A stretch of 64,000 bases of DNA, taken from contig NZ_CP059492.1 of assembly GCF_014041995.1 (NCBI RefSeq), positions 248,001 through 312,000 on the forward strand, in the 5' to 3' direction. The position numbers and the translations under genes are program-made. The first letter of the stretch is position 1; each line of letters starts with the position of its first letter. The notes under the pieces were generated by a model. That model was not told the origin of the DNA. It was given only the letters and a program-made list of their open reading frames with translations, and made no database searches. Positions 9,517 to 17,274 of this stretch are shown in pieces. The stretch is from Changpingibacter yushuensis (GTDB taxonomy: Bacteria; Actinomycetota; Actinomycetes; Actinomycetales; Actinomycetaceae).

Positions 9517-10674
9517 ATGGAGTTAGGCCTCACCACGTCAAACGATGACGCCCGCGACGGCGCCGAAGCGACGTCGATATTTGACGGATTTGGCGACGAC
9601 GTCGGCCAACCATACGTTTCGTTAGACGAGTCCGGTTCCGAACCAGTTCACAAGCAAAAGTGGTTTGTGGGGATCGCGGCGTTTGTGGCGGTGGCAGTGG
9701 TGGTCGCGTTGGTCATGGTGTTGGTCTCCCACAACAACAGGCAGCGTGAGGCGACGTGGGACGCAGCCGCCGCGTCTATGGCAGTCAGTTTGGGCGTGGC
9801 GTCGGGTACGTCTTCCTACGCAACGACAGTTCTCACAGCTTCGGCCTCCACAGGTGTTGATGCGGCCTTGGTGACGAGGCTCCAGGATGCACTTGTTGCC
9901 GTTGACAAGCAAGTCTCCGCGATCCTGTCTCGGAATGGGGCCGTGTTCTCCGAGCCCACCGAACAGACGTCCAGCAGCGCCGCTGCTGCAATCAACACCA
10001 CCTCGTCCGATTTCTGGCTAGATGTTCCTGAGCCGGGTACCTACCAGCTAGCTTCAGGTTCCGTCTATCAAGTGGGCGCATCATATGTTGTGACTGAGCC
10101 CGATGCCAGAGTGATGCAAGATAGTTCGGTTGTGGCGCAGCTCGAGTCCGACCGAGCTTCGTTGGAGGATGCCGTTACACAATTGGCTGATTCTGCTGCC
10201 GCGCTGCTTGATGGAGTGTCCGAAGCTGAACTGAACGCTGCGGTCCAAGATCTCAATGATGCAAAGTCCGCGCTGCAGCGGGCAATTGATTCGGGTGAGC
10301 AGGTCTACACGGATTCACGTGGTGCTGTGGCTGATGAAAGAGTTCGGCAGACGTTGCGTTCGGCACTAGACAGTGCAGCCGCGCTGGTGGGCGCTGCAAC
10401 GGCGGAAAACGTGGCGGATGTCCAGACAGCGTCGTCGTCAATTCGAGATGCCATCGCTCCGCTTCAAAGCGCTTCATCTGCTGTCACCACAGCTGTGGAT
10501 CAGAAGAAAGCGGCTGACGCGGCAGCGCGTGCCGAACGAGAGGCTGCCGAGCGAGCAGCGCAGGAAGCGGCTGAGGCCGAGGCATCACGCGAGGCAGAGG
10601 AGCAGGCGGCTCAGGAGCAGGAGAACTCGGGTACTGATCCATCTGATGAGGACGGCGATCACGATAACGGCTGA
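9517..10674 (+). CDS. single-pass membrane protein with Ala-rich helical and coiled-coil ectodomain
   Basis: 385 residues, not assignable to a named family. A 45-residue acidic cytoplasmic head is followed by one membrane helix (about residues 49-70, FVGIAAFVAVAVVVALVMVL). The ectodomain has a coiled region, a short beta-like segment (YQLASGSVYQVGASYVV) and helical repeats such as LNDAKSALQRAIDSG that resemble FIVAR-type bundles. The C-terminal 60 residues are an Ala/Glu/Arg coiled coil followed by an acidic tail. There is no LPXTG. A structural envelope role is plausible but is inference. Confidence 0.65.
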   Translation: MELGLTTSNDDARDGAEATSIFDGFGDDVGQPYVSLDESGSEPVHKQKWFVGIAAFVAVAVVVALVMVLVSHNNRQREATWDAAAASMAVSLGVASGTSSYATTVLTASASTGVDAALVTRLQDALVAVDKQVSAILSRNGAVFSEPTEQTSSSAAAAINTTSSDFWLDVPEPGTYQLASGSVYQVGASYVVTEPDARVMQDSSVVAQLESDRASLEDAVTQLADSAAALLDGVSEAELNAAVQDLNDAKSALQRAIDSGEQVYTDSRGAVADERVRQTLRSALDSAAALVGAATAENVADVQTASSSIRDAIAPLQSASSAVTTAVDQKKAADAAARAEREAAERAAQEAAEAEASREAEEQAAQEQENSGTDPSDEDGDHDNG

Positions 10675-10690
10675 TCGGGGCCCCTCTCAC

Positions 10691-10712
10691 GCAGGACGGT
10701 AACGGGTCCTGC
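10691..10712 (+). terminator. candidate hairpin terminator
   Basis: GCAGGAC and GTCCTGC pair around an 8-nt loop 16 bp after the stop codon of the membrane protein gene. No long T tract follows. Confidence 0.4.
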
Positions 10713-10862
10713 CTGTCTGATTCGCCTGAGCGAGAGCTGGAACCGGGTGAGCGTTACTTCGGCTGGTCTCTGGATAGGTCAGCACTGCAAGCGGGTGGCG
10801 ATCGGGCAACTATGCTGAAGGAACGAACCACGCACGTGCGTGAGATCTTGGGGGTTGAAGCC

Positions 10863-11888
10863 ATGCAGCAATCAAATGAGGCCGCACACTCTGAATCGCG
10901 GCTGGTGATGAACGGGGCTCTTCCCGGAGGTGACGCGGTAGCGGAGGTGCTTCACGAAGCCTATGCGCAGTTCCGTGGAGTGGATGACGGTGACATCTCG
11001 CAGGTATACCCGGAACTCTCACGGAGCGATCCCGCACACTTTGGTTTGGCATTGGTAGATGTGGAGGGACATTCGTTTGTTGAAGGAGATGACGATGTTT
11101 CCTTCGCACTCATGAGTGTTGCCAAACCGTTTGTTTTTGCGCTGGCATGTGAAACTCACGGGGTCGAATACGTGTGCGACGAAGTTGGCATGGACGCCAC
11201 AGGCTTGCCGTTTAATTCGGCCGCAGCAGTTGAGAGAAACGGTGGCCGAACAAATCCGATGGTCAACGCTGGCGCTATCGCCACTGCAAGTCTCATTTCT
11301 GGAAGCACGTCGGCCCGTACGATCCCTAATGAGTCCCTCGAGGATAGGTGGGCGTTCATCGTGGAACGCCTCTCTGCCTTCGCTGGTCGGGAGCTCGAGT
11401 TGGACCACGATGTTCTCGAATCTGCGAGGACCACCAACTTCAGAAATCGGGGGCTGGGCAATCTTCTGGCTGGTCTAGGGCGAATCGTTGGCGATACGAA
11501 TGACGCGATCGAGCTCTATACCCGGCAGAGCTGTTTGAGTGTCACTGCGCTTGACCTTGCAGTTATGGCGGCCACTCTTGCTGATGGCGGGGCAAACCCC
11601 ATAACCAAGCAACAAGTTGTGGGCGGGGAGGAGGCTCGGGCGGCGCTCGCGGCGATGACGATCGCAGGCATGTATGAGACCTCTGGATCTTGGCTCATGC
11701 GGGTGGGGTTGCCGGGCAAGAGCGGAATTGCGGGCGGAGTCATCGCTGTTTCGCCGGGCAAAGGTGCGCTGGGAAGCTATTCGCCACTGCTTGACCCTGC
11801 GGGAAATAGTGTGCGAGGGACTTTGGCGGCTCGCTGGATATCCAGGCGCCTTGGCCTAGATATCTTGGCATCTGCAGTTCACCGATAG
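10863..11888 (+). CDS. glsA: glutaminase A (serine-dependent, beta-lactamase-like fold)
   Basis: 341 residues. Hydrolyses L-glutamine to glutamate and ammonia. The catalytic S-x-x-K pair is in LMSVAKPF (about Ser85/Lys88), and the family blocks GRTNPMVNAGAIAT, TNFRNRGLG and LPGKSGIAGGVIAVSPG are all present. The ATG at 10863 is chosen because a GGGGGT purine run lies 7-12 nt upstream; an in-frame ATG at 10812 would add 17 residues without family support. It stands alone, with an IS insertion and a tRNA terminator downstream. Confidence 0.93.
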   Translation: MQQSNEAAHSESRLVMNGALPGGDAVAEVLHEAYAQFRGVDDGDISQVYPELSRSDPAHFGLALVDVEGHSFVEGDDDVSFALMSVAKPFVFALACETHGVEYVCDEVGMDATGLPFNSAAAVERNGGRTNPMVNAGAIATASLISGSTSARTIPNESLEDRWAFIVERLSAFAGRELELDHDVLESARTTNFRNRGLGNLLAGLGRIVGDTNDAIELYTRQSCLSVTALDLAVMAATLADGGANPITKQQVVGGEEARAALAAMTIAGMYETSGSWLMRVGLPGKSGIAGGVIAVSPGKGALGSYSPLLDPAGNSVRGTLAARWISRRLGLDILASAVHR

Positions 11889-12070
11889 CCGTTGCGTCTG
11901 CAGGTCACTGATGACTGTTGGGCGGCGAACATGGCAGGTGCCGCGCTGAGGGCAGCGCTATAGGGTGTGTCTATCTTTTGGCTGGGGTCTTGGGAGTTAC
12001 CGTCACTTTGATGGTGCTGTGAGGAATGACAAGGCGGGGAGCCGAGGAAGAAAAGTCGCGTCATAGCAAC

Positions 12071-12102
12071 GAAAAACCCCGGAATCTCAAGGATCCCGGG
12101 GT
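12071..12102 (-). terminator. intrinsic terminator of tRNA-Ser, displaced by the IS
   Basis: On the - strand ACCCCGG (12102-12096) and CCGGGGT (12082-12076) form a 7-bp stem followed by TTTTTC. It lies just beyond the left copy of the 15-bp repeat derived from the tRNA-Ser 3' end. Before the insertion it would have started about 5 bp from the tRNA, so the IS now separates the tRNA from its terminator. Confidence 0.75.
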
Positions 12103-12106
12103 CCGC

Positions 12107-12121
12107 TCGCGGAGGATGGGG
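12107..12121. repeat. left 15-bp direct repeat flanking the IS (partner 13525-13539)
   Basis: TCGCGGAGGATGGGG occurs on both sides of the IS. The right copy contains the 3' acceptor strand and the start of the T-arm strand of the tRNA-Ser gene. Most simply a target-site duplication; 15 bp is at the long end for IS481. Confidence 0.8.
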
Positions 12122-13524
12122 TGTGTGATTTCAGGACATCGTTCAGCCCTGTCGCACGTCATCGTTCACAGCATGTCTCATGAGATCGTTCACTAACTGT
12201 GGCACGTCATCGTTCATGAGGTGTCTCGCGTCATTATTCACACATGAACACCTCGAACCAGAACCGCGTCATTATCCTCTCCATCGCCGAAGGCGGCCTG
12301 AGCGTAGCTGAAGCAGCCACACGCTTCAACGTCTCACAACGCTGGATTTACACACTCCTAGCCCGCTACAAAGCCGGCGGGATTGACGCTGTTGACCCAC
12401 GCTCACGCCGCCCCCATACCAACCCCAACGCCACCGATCCCACCACGGTAGAGGCCATCCTCACCCTGCGTGAGGACCTGACCACCGCAGGCCTAGACGC
12501 CGGAGCGGAATCCATCTGGGACCGACTAGACACCGAGACCCGACCCTCCCCAGCAACGATCTGGCGCATCCTTACACGCCACGACAAGATCACCCCGCAA
12601 CCCCACAAACGTCCCCGCTCCTCCTGGCACCGATTCGAAGCCGCAGCCCCCAACGAAACCTGGCAATCCGACTTCACCCATTGGACCCTAGAAGATGGCA
12701 CCGACACCGAGATCATCTCCTGGCTCGATGACCACTCCCGCCTCCTCCTACATGCCACCGCCTACGCACGCATCACCGGCTCCATCGTCACCGATACCTT
12801 CACCACCACCATGGATATCTACGGACCGCCTGCATCAACCCTGACCGATAACGGCATGGTCTACACCACCCGATTCGCCCGCGGCAATGACGGCCAGCCT
12901 CGTCAACCCAACGGATTCGAACAACTCCTCGCCGACATGGGCATCACCCAGAAGAACGGCGCCGCGAACCACCCCACTACCCAAGGCAAAATCGAACGCT
13001 ACCACCAAACTCTCAAACACTGGCTAAGCGCACAACCCCGCGCACGCAACCTAGACGAACTCAATACCCAGCTCGCCCAGTTCACTGATATCTACAACAC
13101 CCAACGCCCTCACCGAGCGCTCGGCAGACGCACCCCAGCCCAGGTCTACACGGCAACAATCAAAGCCGAACCCACCAAAGAAATAGGCCACACCTTCTGG
13201 CGCGTCCGCTACGACCGCGTCGACAAAGACGGCAAAATCACCCTGCGCTACGCCGGCAAACTCCGACACCTCGGCATCGGCAGAGCCCACATCGGCTCAC
13301 GCCTCCTCCTCCTCATCCACGGCCCCAATACCATGGCCATCGACCGCAACACCGGAGAAATCATCGCCGAACACGCCATCGACTCCACCAAGAACTACCA
13401 GCCGAAAAAGTGAACGATGACCCGAGACACCCACCCAAAAAAGTGAACGATGACGCGACACATGCCCGCGCCAAAAACAAGAAAATCTCGCGCCATCGCC
13501 TGAACGATGACGCGAGACATGACA
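12122..13524 (+). mobile_element. IS481-family insertion sequence, 1,403 bp
   Basis: Bounded by a 15-bp direct repeat (12107-12121 and 13525-13539). The ends start with TGT and share inverted sequence: the first 24 bases (12122-12145) and the reverse complement of the last 24 (13501-13524) agree at TGT and over the final CATCGTTCA. Inside the ends the 19-bp motif TGTCTCGCGTCATCGTTCA recurs. On the left, copies start at 12150, 12174, 12198 and 12222, exactly 24 bp apart. On the right, inverted copies start at 13411, 13444 and 13501. These are probably transposase-binding sites. The element encodes one full-length transposase, so it may be active. Confidence 0.85.
12244..13413 (+). CDS. IS481-family DDE transposase
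   Basis: 389 residues. An N-terminal helix-turn-helix (LSVAEAATRFNVSQRWIYTL) precedes a DDE rve domain with candidate catalytic residues Asp143 (WQSDFTHW), Asp202 (LTDNGMVYT) and Glu251 (GKIERYHQ). The C-terminal QRPHRALGRRTPAQVY is typical of the IS481 group. The ATG is 4 bp after the innermost left-end repeat, and the stop codon TGA is the first triplet of the innermost right-end repeat, so the coding region fills all the space between the two arrays. Binding to these repeats would give autoregulation (inference). Confidence 0.93.
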   Translation: MNTSNQNRVIILSIAEGGLSVAEAATRFNVSQRWIYTLLARYKAGGIDAVDPRSRRPHTNPNATDPTTVEAILTLREDLTTAGLDAGAESIWDRLDTETRPSPATIWRILTRHDKITPQPHKRPRSSWHRFEAAAPNETWQSDFTHWTLEDGTDTEIISWLDDHSRLLLHATAYARITGSIVTDTFTTTMDIYGPPASTLTDNGMVYTTRFARGNDGQPRQPNGFEQLLADMGITQKNGAANHPTTQGKIERYHQTLKHWLSAQPRARNLDELNTQLAQFTDIYNTQRPHRALGRRTPAQVYTATIKAEPTKEIGHTFWRVRYDRVDKDGKITLRYAGKLRHLGIGRAHIGSRLLLLIHGPNTMAIDRNTGEIIAEHAIDSTKNYQPKK

Positions 13525-13527
13525 TCG

Positions 13528-13612
13528 CGGAGGATGGGGGATTCGAACCCCCGAGGGCTTGCACCCAACACGCTTTCCAAGCGTGCGCCATAGGCCACTA
13601 GGCGAATCCTCC
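13528..13612 (-). tRNA. tRNA-Ser(GGA)
   Basis: Read on the - strand: 7-bp acceptor stem GGAGGAT/ATCCTCC, anticodon stem-loop GCTTGGAAAGC with anticodon GGA, a long variable arm as in class II tRNAs, T-arm GGGGGTTCGAATCCCCC, discriminator G. CCA is not encoded. The IS481 element abuts the 3' end, but the mature sequence is intact thanks to the duplication. A possible -10 (TAAGCT) lies about 30 bp upstream on the - strand. Confidence 0.95.
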
Positions 13613-13699
13613 TCGCGCGGTGACGCGCCCGTTTAGCTTAGCTGAATCTCAGTTCGAGTGCGAATCCGGGCCGATGAGAGACAGGCCACGCTTTTCTTG

Positions 13700-14272
13700 C
13701 TATTCGGTGGCGAGGCCCTCGATAACTTGGGCGCCCGGCAGCGCCGCCAAGAGCGCACCTGGAAGTGCCAGTTTAGAGCGGCGCAAGCCGGAACCAACCA
13801 CGCAATAGCCTTCAGCCACTCGTGCGTCGATGAGCAGATTCCAAGCTTCTGGCACGCCCACAGGTGTGATCCCGCCATACTCCATTCCTGAAGCTTCCAC
13901 AGCTTTGTCTTGGGGCCAGAACGAGCATTTGCGAACGTTGAGAATCTTCTTGATGGTGTGGTTGACGTCGGCCTTCGTTGTTGCGCGGACTACGGCCGCC
14001 GCAACTCGCTCTTCACCCTCGCGCTTGCCCGCTACGAGAACGCAGTTGCAGGAAAGATTGAGGTCCATTGCGTAGTGCTCGGTCATTGCCTCGGTGTCAG
14101 CGAACTGCGGGTCGATTGCCGAAACCAGAGCTTGAGAGACCAATGTAGGTTCCAAGGTGGCAAGGTTCCGCAGTTGTTCTGCCACTGGCTCTGCCAGAAG
14201 TTCAGTGTTGTCCAGTGCGTTGACCCATTCGGCGGTACCCATTCCAACAACCGTCAATCCTGCTATTTCCAT
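13700..14272 (-). CDS. YbaK/EbsC-family aminoacyl-tRNA deacylase-like protein
   Basis: 190 residues. The YbaK/ProX fold is indicated by CNCVLVAGKREGEERVAAAV (beta strand and catalytic region), KCSFWPQDKAVEASGMEYG and GGITPVGVPEAWNLLID. Members trans-edit mischarged tRNAs such as Ala/Cys-tRNA-Pro. The ATG at 14272 is preceded at 6 nt by TACAGT (leaderless type). A longer in-frame reading to 14494 would run across the SRP RNA on the other strand and is rejected. In actinobacteria such genes often neighbour tRNA-Ser and ffs, as here. Confidence 0.85.
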   Translation of the reverse strand: MEIAGLTVVGMGTAEWVNALDNTELLAEPVAEQLRNLATLEPTLVSQALVSAIDPQFADTEAMTEHYAMDLNLSCNCVLVAGKREGEERVAAAVVRATTKADVNHTIKKILNVRKCSFWPQDKAVEASGMEYGGITPVGVPEAWNLLIDARVAEGYCVVGSGLRRSKLALPGALLAALPGAQVIEGLATE

Positions 14273-14360
14273 ACTTATACTGTAGGGAATTGTGTTGTTG
14301 TTGGCGAGTCTGATCATCGTATGGGAGCTGACCGATTGTGCGCGGTAGCTCCATCTAACG

Positions 14361-14366
14361 TATGCT
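14361..14366 (+). promoter_or_regulatory. -10 box of the SRP RNA gene
   Basis: TATGCT lies 5 bp before the predicted RNA 5' end. TTGTGC at 14336-14341 may be the -35 (19-bp spacer). Confidence 0.45.
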
Positions 14367-14370
14367 TGAA

Positions 14371-14462
14371 GCGGCTCCCCACGTGGCGTCATCTCGCAAA
14401 ACTCCCCCAGGGCCGGAAGGCAGCAAGGGTATGCGGGCTCTGGCGGGTGCGTGGGGAGTCCT
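14371..14462 (+). ncRNA. ffs: signal recognition particle RNA (4.5S type)
   Basis: Terminal stem CTCCCCACG (14375-14383) pairs with CGTGGGGAG (14450-14458). The apical part contains the universally conserved CCGGAAGGCAGCA loop/asymmetric bulge that binds Ffh. About 92 nt, the small SRP RNA type. In actinobacteria it normally lies next to dnaX; here three large surface-protein genes (14.5-23.5 kb) lie between them. Confidence 0.95.
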
Positions 14463-14531
14463 CGATGTATTTGCTCTTCTGCTGGCAAACACAACGCAGT
14501 TTCACCTCACCAAGGCAGCGCATGTTCCATG

Positions 14532-17000
14532 AAACAGCATCAAAGAAAAGTCATATCCAGACTGAGTCTCACCTTCCCCGTCCGTATAGTCACGTTCGTT
14601 GTGCTTCTGGTTCTGATAGCAGTGGTTCCTGGAGTGGGGCCGGCCCTGCGAACGCTGCGCCGGCGTCGTCGATCGGAAACTACTACTATTTCTCCAACAC
14701 GTTGAATGGTGGTCAAGCCGATTCCGTAGTTGTCTACGGCAAAGCGTCCGATACTGTGCTCGTTGGTGATTGGGATGGCGACGGCGTCGATACCTTGGCT
14801 GTACGCCGCGGTAATGCGTACCACATCAAGAACTCAATCTCTGGTGGTGCTGCGGACAAGGTCATTTACTATGGCCGGTCCACGGACAACGGTGCTCGTT
14901 GGTGATTGGGATGGCGACGGCGTCGATACTTTGGCAGTACGCCGAGGAAATATCTATTACGTCAAGAATTCGATTGCGGGAGGCCAAGCCGATGATCGGT
15001 TCGCCCTCGGCCGTGTTGGCGACCAAGTGACAGTTGGCGATTGGGACGGCGACGGCGTCGATACCTTCGCGGTCCGGCGCTCAGCTAGGTTCTACTTTTT
15101 CGATTCGCTACATGGCGGTCAAGCTGACCGTACTGTGCCATATGGAAAACCGACCGACGAAATCTATTCAGGTGACTGGGATGCGGACGGTATCGACACC
15201 ATAATAATGCGACGCGGCAATGCGTACCTTGGCAAGAACACGATTAGCGGTGGCGAAGCCGATTTCCGAATTATCTACGGAAGGGTCTCCGATTACACGC
15301 TTGTAGGTGATTGGGATGGAAAAAACGGTGACACGGTGGCGGTAAGGCGATCCACCAAGCCAACCGGTTCCTCCGGTAGCGCCGATTCTGCCACCGATGA
15401 GTGGAACCAAAAGCTCACAATGAAGGCACCGGCGAATGTTGGCGACTACGTTTCGAGCGAGGCCGCGGCTACCTTGACATTTGCTAACGGTGAGGCCGAC
15501 GCGCTGGGGGAAGCTTGGGCATCGAACTCCGTGAACGCTACGGCTTTCCGCCATTCATCAATCGTCACTCAATACCGCGGAACGGATGAGATTCAGACTG
15601 CTGCTTACTATGGCGCGCAGGGCCAACTGATGCTTGCTCGGCGCAATGTCACAACTGGCGAGGCCTGGCAAGTGGTCACCACTCAGTACACCGGTACGGT
15701 CACTGATGCGCACAACTCGATCTCCATTGCGGTGGATGGTGACGGATACTTGCACGTCGCTTGGGGCATGCATGTAGCTTCGATGCAGTACGCGAAGTCC
15801 ACAGAACCGTGGTCGTTGAACCTCGGGAAGATCACTCCGTTGACCGGGACGAATGAAGCCCAAGTCACCTATCCCGAGTTCTATCCACAGAGCAACGGAG
15901 ACCTCTTCTTCGTCTACCGGTTCGGATCATCAGGCAACGGCAACATGGTCATCGACCATTACAGCACGGCCGCTTCGGCTTGGACACAGGTTTCGAGCAA
16001 GCTTATTGACGGAAGCGGAAGTGGCGTTTCGCCATACTGGCAAGCCGTGGTGGACTCGCAGGACCGCCTGCAAATCAGCTGGGTGTGGCGCGCCACCGGG
16101 ATGGTTGAGACCAACCATGACCTGATGTACGCGAGGTCAACTGATGCGACAGGGACTTCGTGGGAGACCTCGCAGGGACAGGCCTACACGCTGCCTATCA
16201 CTAAGGCCAATGCTGAAATCGCTCAAACGATCAGTCAGGGCAGTGAGCTGATGAACCAGACGTCAATGACGATTGACTCTGATGACCAGCCCTACATCGT
16301 TAGTTACTGGAAGCCTAAGGACTCGCCAGTCGTGCAGTATATGGTTGCTTACCTCTCTGACGCCCACTGGACTGTGGAGAATACGGGACTTAGGACGTCG
16401 CCTTTCTCCTTGTCAGGTTCAGGAAGCAAGGCTCTTCCGATCGCACGCCCCCAGATCCTTGTGGCGGGCTCCGGATCGAACGCGGTAGTCCATCTCATCT
16501 TGCGTGATGTGGATCTTGGCAGTCGTGTTGTGCTCGCGAACTCGCGTGTTGGCAGTGGTCAGTGGTCCACAGTTGATTTGACGACGACGGCGGTAGGGCT
16601 GTGGGAACCTTCCTTTGATGTGGCGCTGTGGCAGCGCACAGGACGCCTGGATCTGTTCATTGAGAAGGTGAATCAAGTTGATGGGGAGGGAATAGGTATA
16701 TTCCCTGCCAGTTACGCTTATGTGCTCCATGTTTGGGACAACGCTTTGAACTCCCTTCCAGATGTGTTGCCACAGGAAGACGATGCCACTGTTACGCAGT
16801 CGCCCACTCCGAGCGAGAGTGTTGGCAGTTCCGATCCAAGCATCCCGGCGCCGGAGGATACGGCAACGCCCGTGGTACCTGAAACCACCACAGAACCGAG
16901 TGAGGAACCGAGTACTCCATCAACGAGTACTGAGCCGAGTGAGCCGTCAACAACAACTGAAACCGATGCGCCGGCGTCGGGAAACTCGGGAAACCAGTAG
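14532..17000 (+). pseudogene. secreted BNR-repeat protein with calcium-loop repeats, two frameshifts near 5' end
   Basis: A signal peptide starts at ATG 14532 (MKQHQRK... VVLLVLIAVV... GVGPA). Near 14640-14660 the frame shifts by -1: the continuation NAAPASSIGNYYYFSN is in another frame. A second shift of +1 at about 14887-14893 (CGGACAACGGTG, one A too many compared with the sister repeat) restores the first frame. Without correction the protein stops at 14705 and 14905. The rest (to 17000) is open. It holds four or five GDW-GDG-DT-AVRR repeats, a BNR_4-like beta-propeller (LHVAWGMHVASMQYAKS, PYIVSYWKP), then a Pro/Ser/Thr/Glu-rich tail without LPXTG. BNR_4 proteins are often associated with polysaccharide breakdown; the substrate is unknown. 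It could instead be a sequencing error. Confidence 0.75.
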
Positions 17001-17274
17001 AAGGAAATCTTTCCAGATAGACAGTCCTGTGGCGCCTCGATTGCTGACGTATTGCCTGATCATCGCGAGATCTGGGTGATAGCAACTTGCGTGGCAGGGC
17101 GGCATTTTTGGGTTGACTGGGATGAAATGGGTTGAATTCACTCTCTGATCGACGGATAATCCTCGTGTCGAGTGGATCACGATGACGTGGGTCCATGTGG
17201 CAAATTGTTTGGATCCTCCTAGCAAGTCCGATGTTGGGGGCAAGGATTCTGCACCTAGCTCAGAGGATTGAACT
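17001..17274. other. intergenic region before the first CotH gene
   Basis: No ORF with coding character. An AGAGGA ribosome site ends it. I see no clear terminator or promoter consensus. Confidence 0.4.

Noticed and set aside
12126-12240. 24-bp-periodic repeats considered as a CRISPR array
   Set aside because: Spacing leaves only 5 bp between the 19-mers, inverted copies lie at the other side of a transposase gene, and there are no cas genes.
12107-13539. 15-bp repeat at tRNA-Ser considered as att sites of an integrative element
   Set aside because: The bounded segment encodes only a DDE transposase with matching terminal repeats; no tyrosine recombinase is present.
13910-14905. 331-codon + strand frame across YbaK, SRP RNA and the BNR gene start
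   Set aside because: Its first half is antisense to the YbaK gene and crosses the SRP RNA; only the last part (from about 14650) is coding, as the middle frame of the frameshifted BNR gene.
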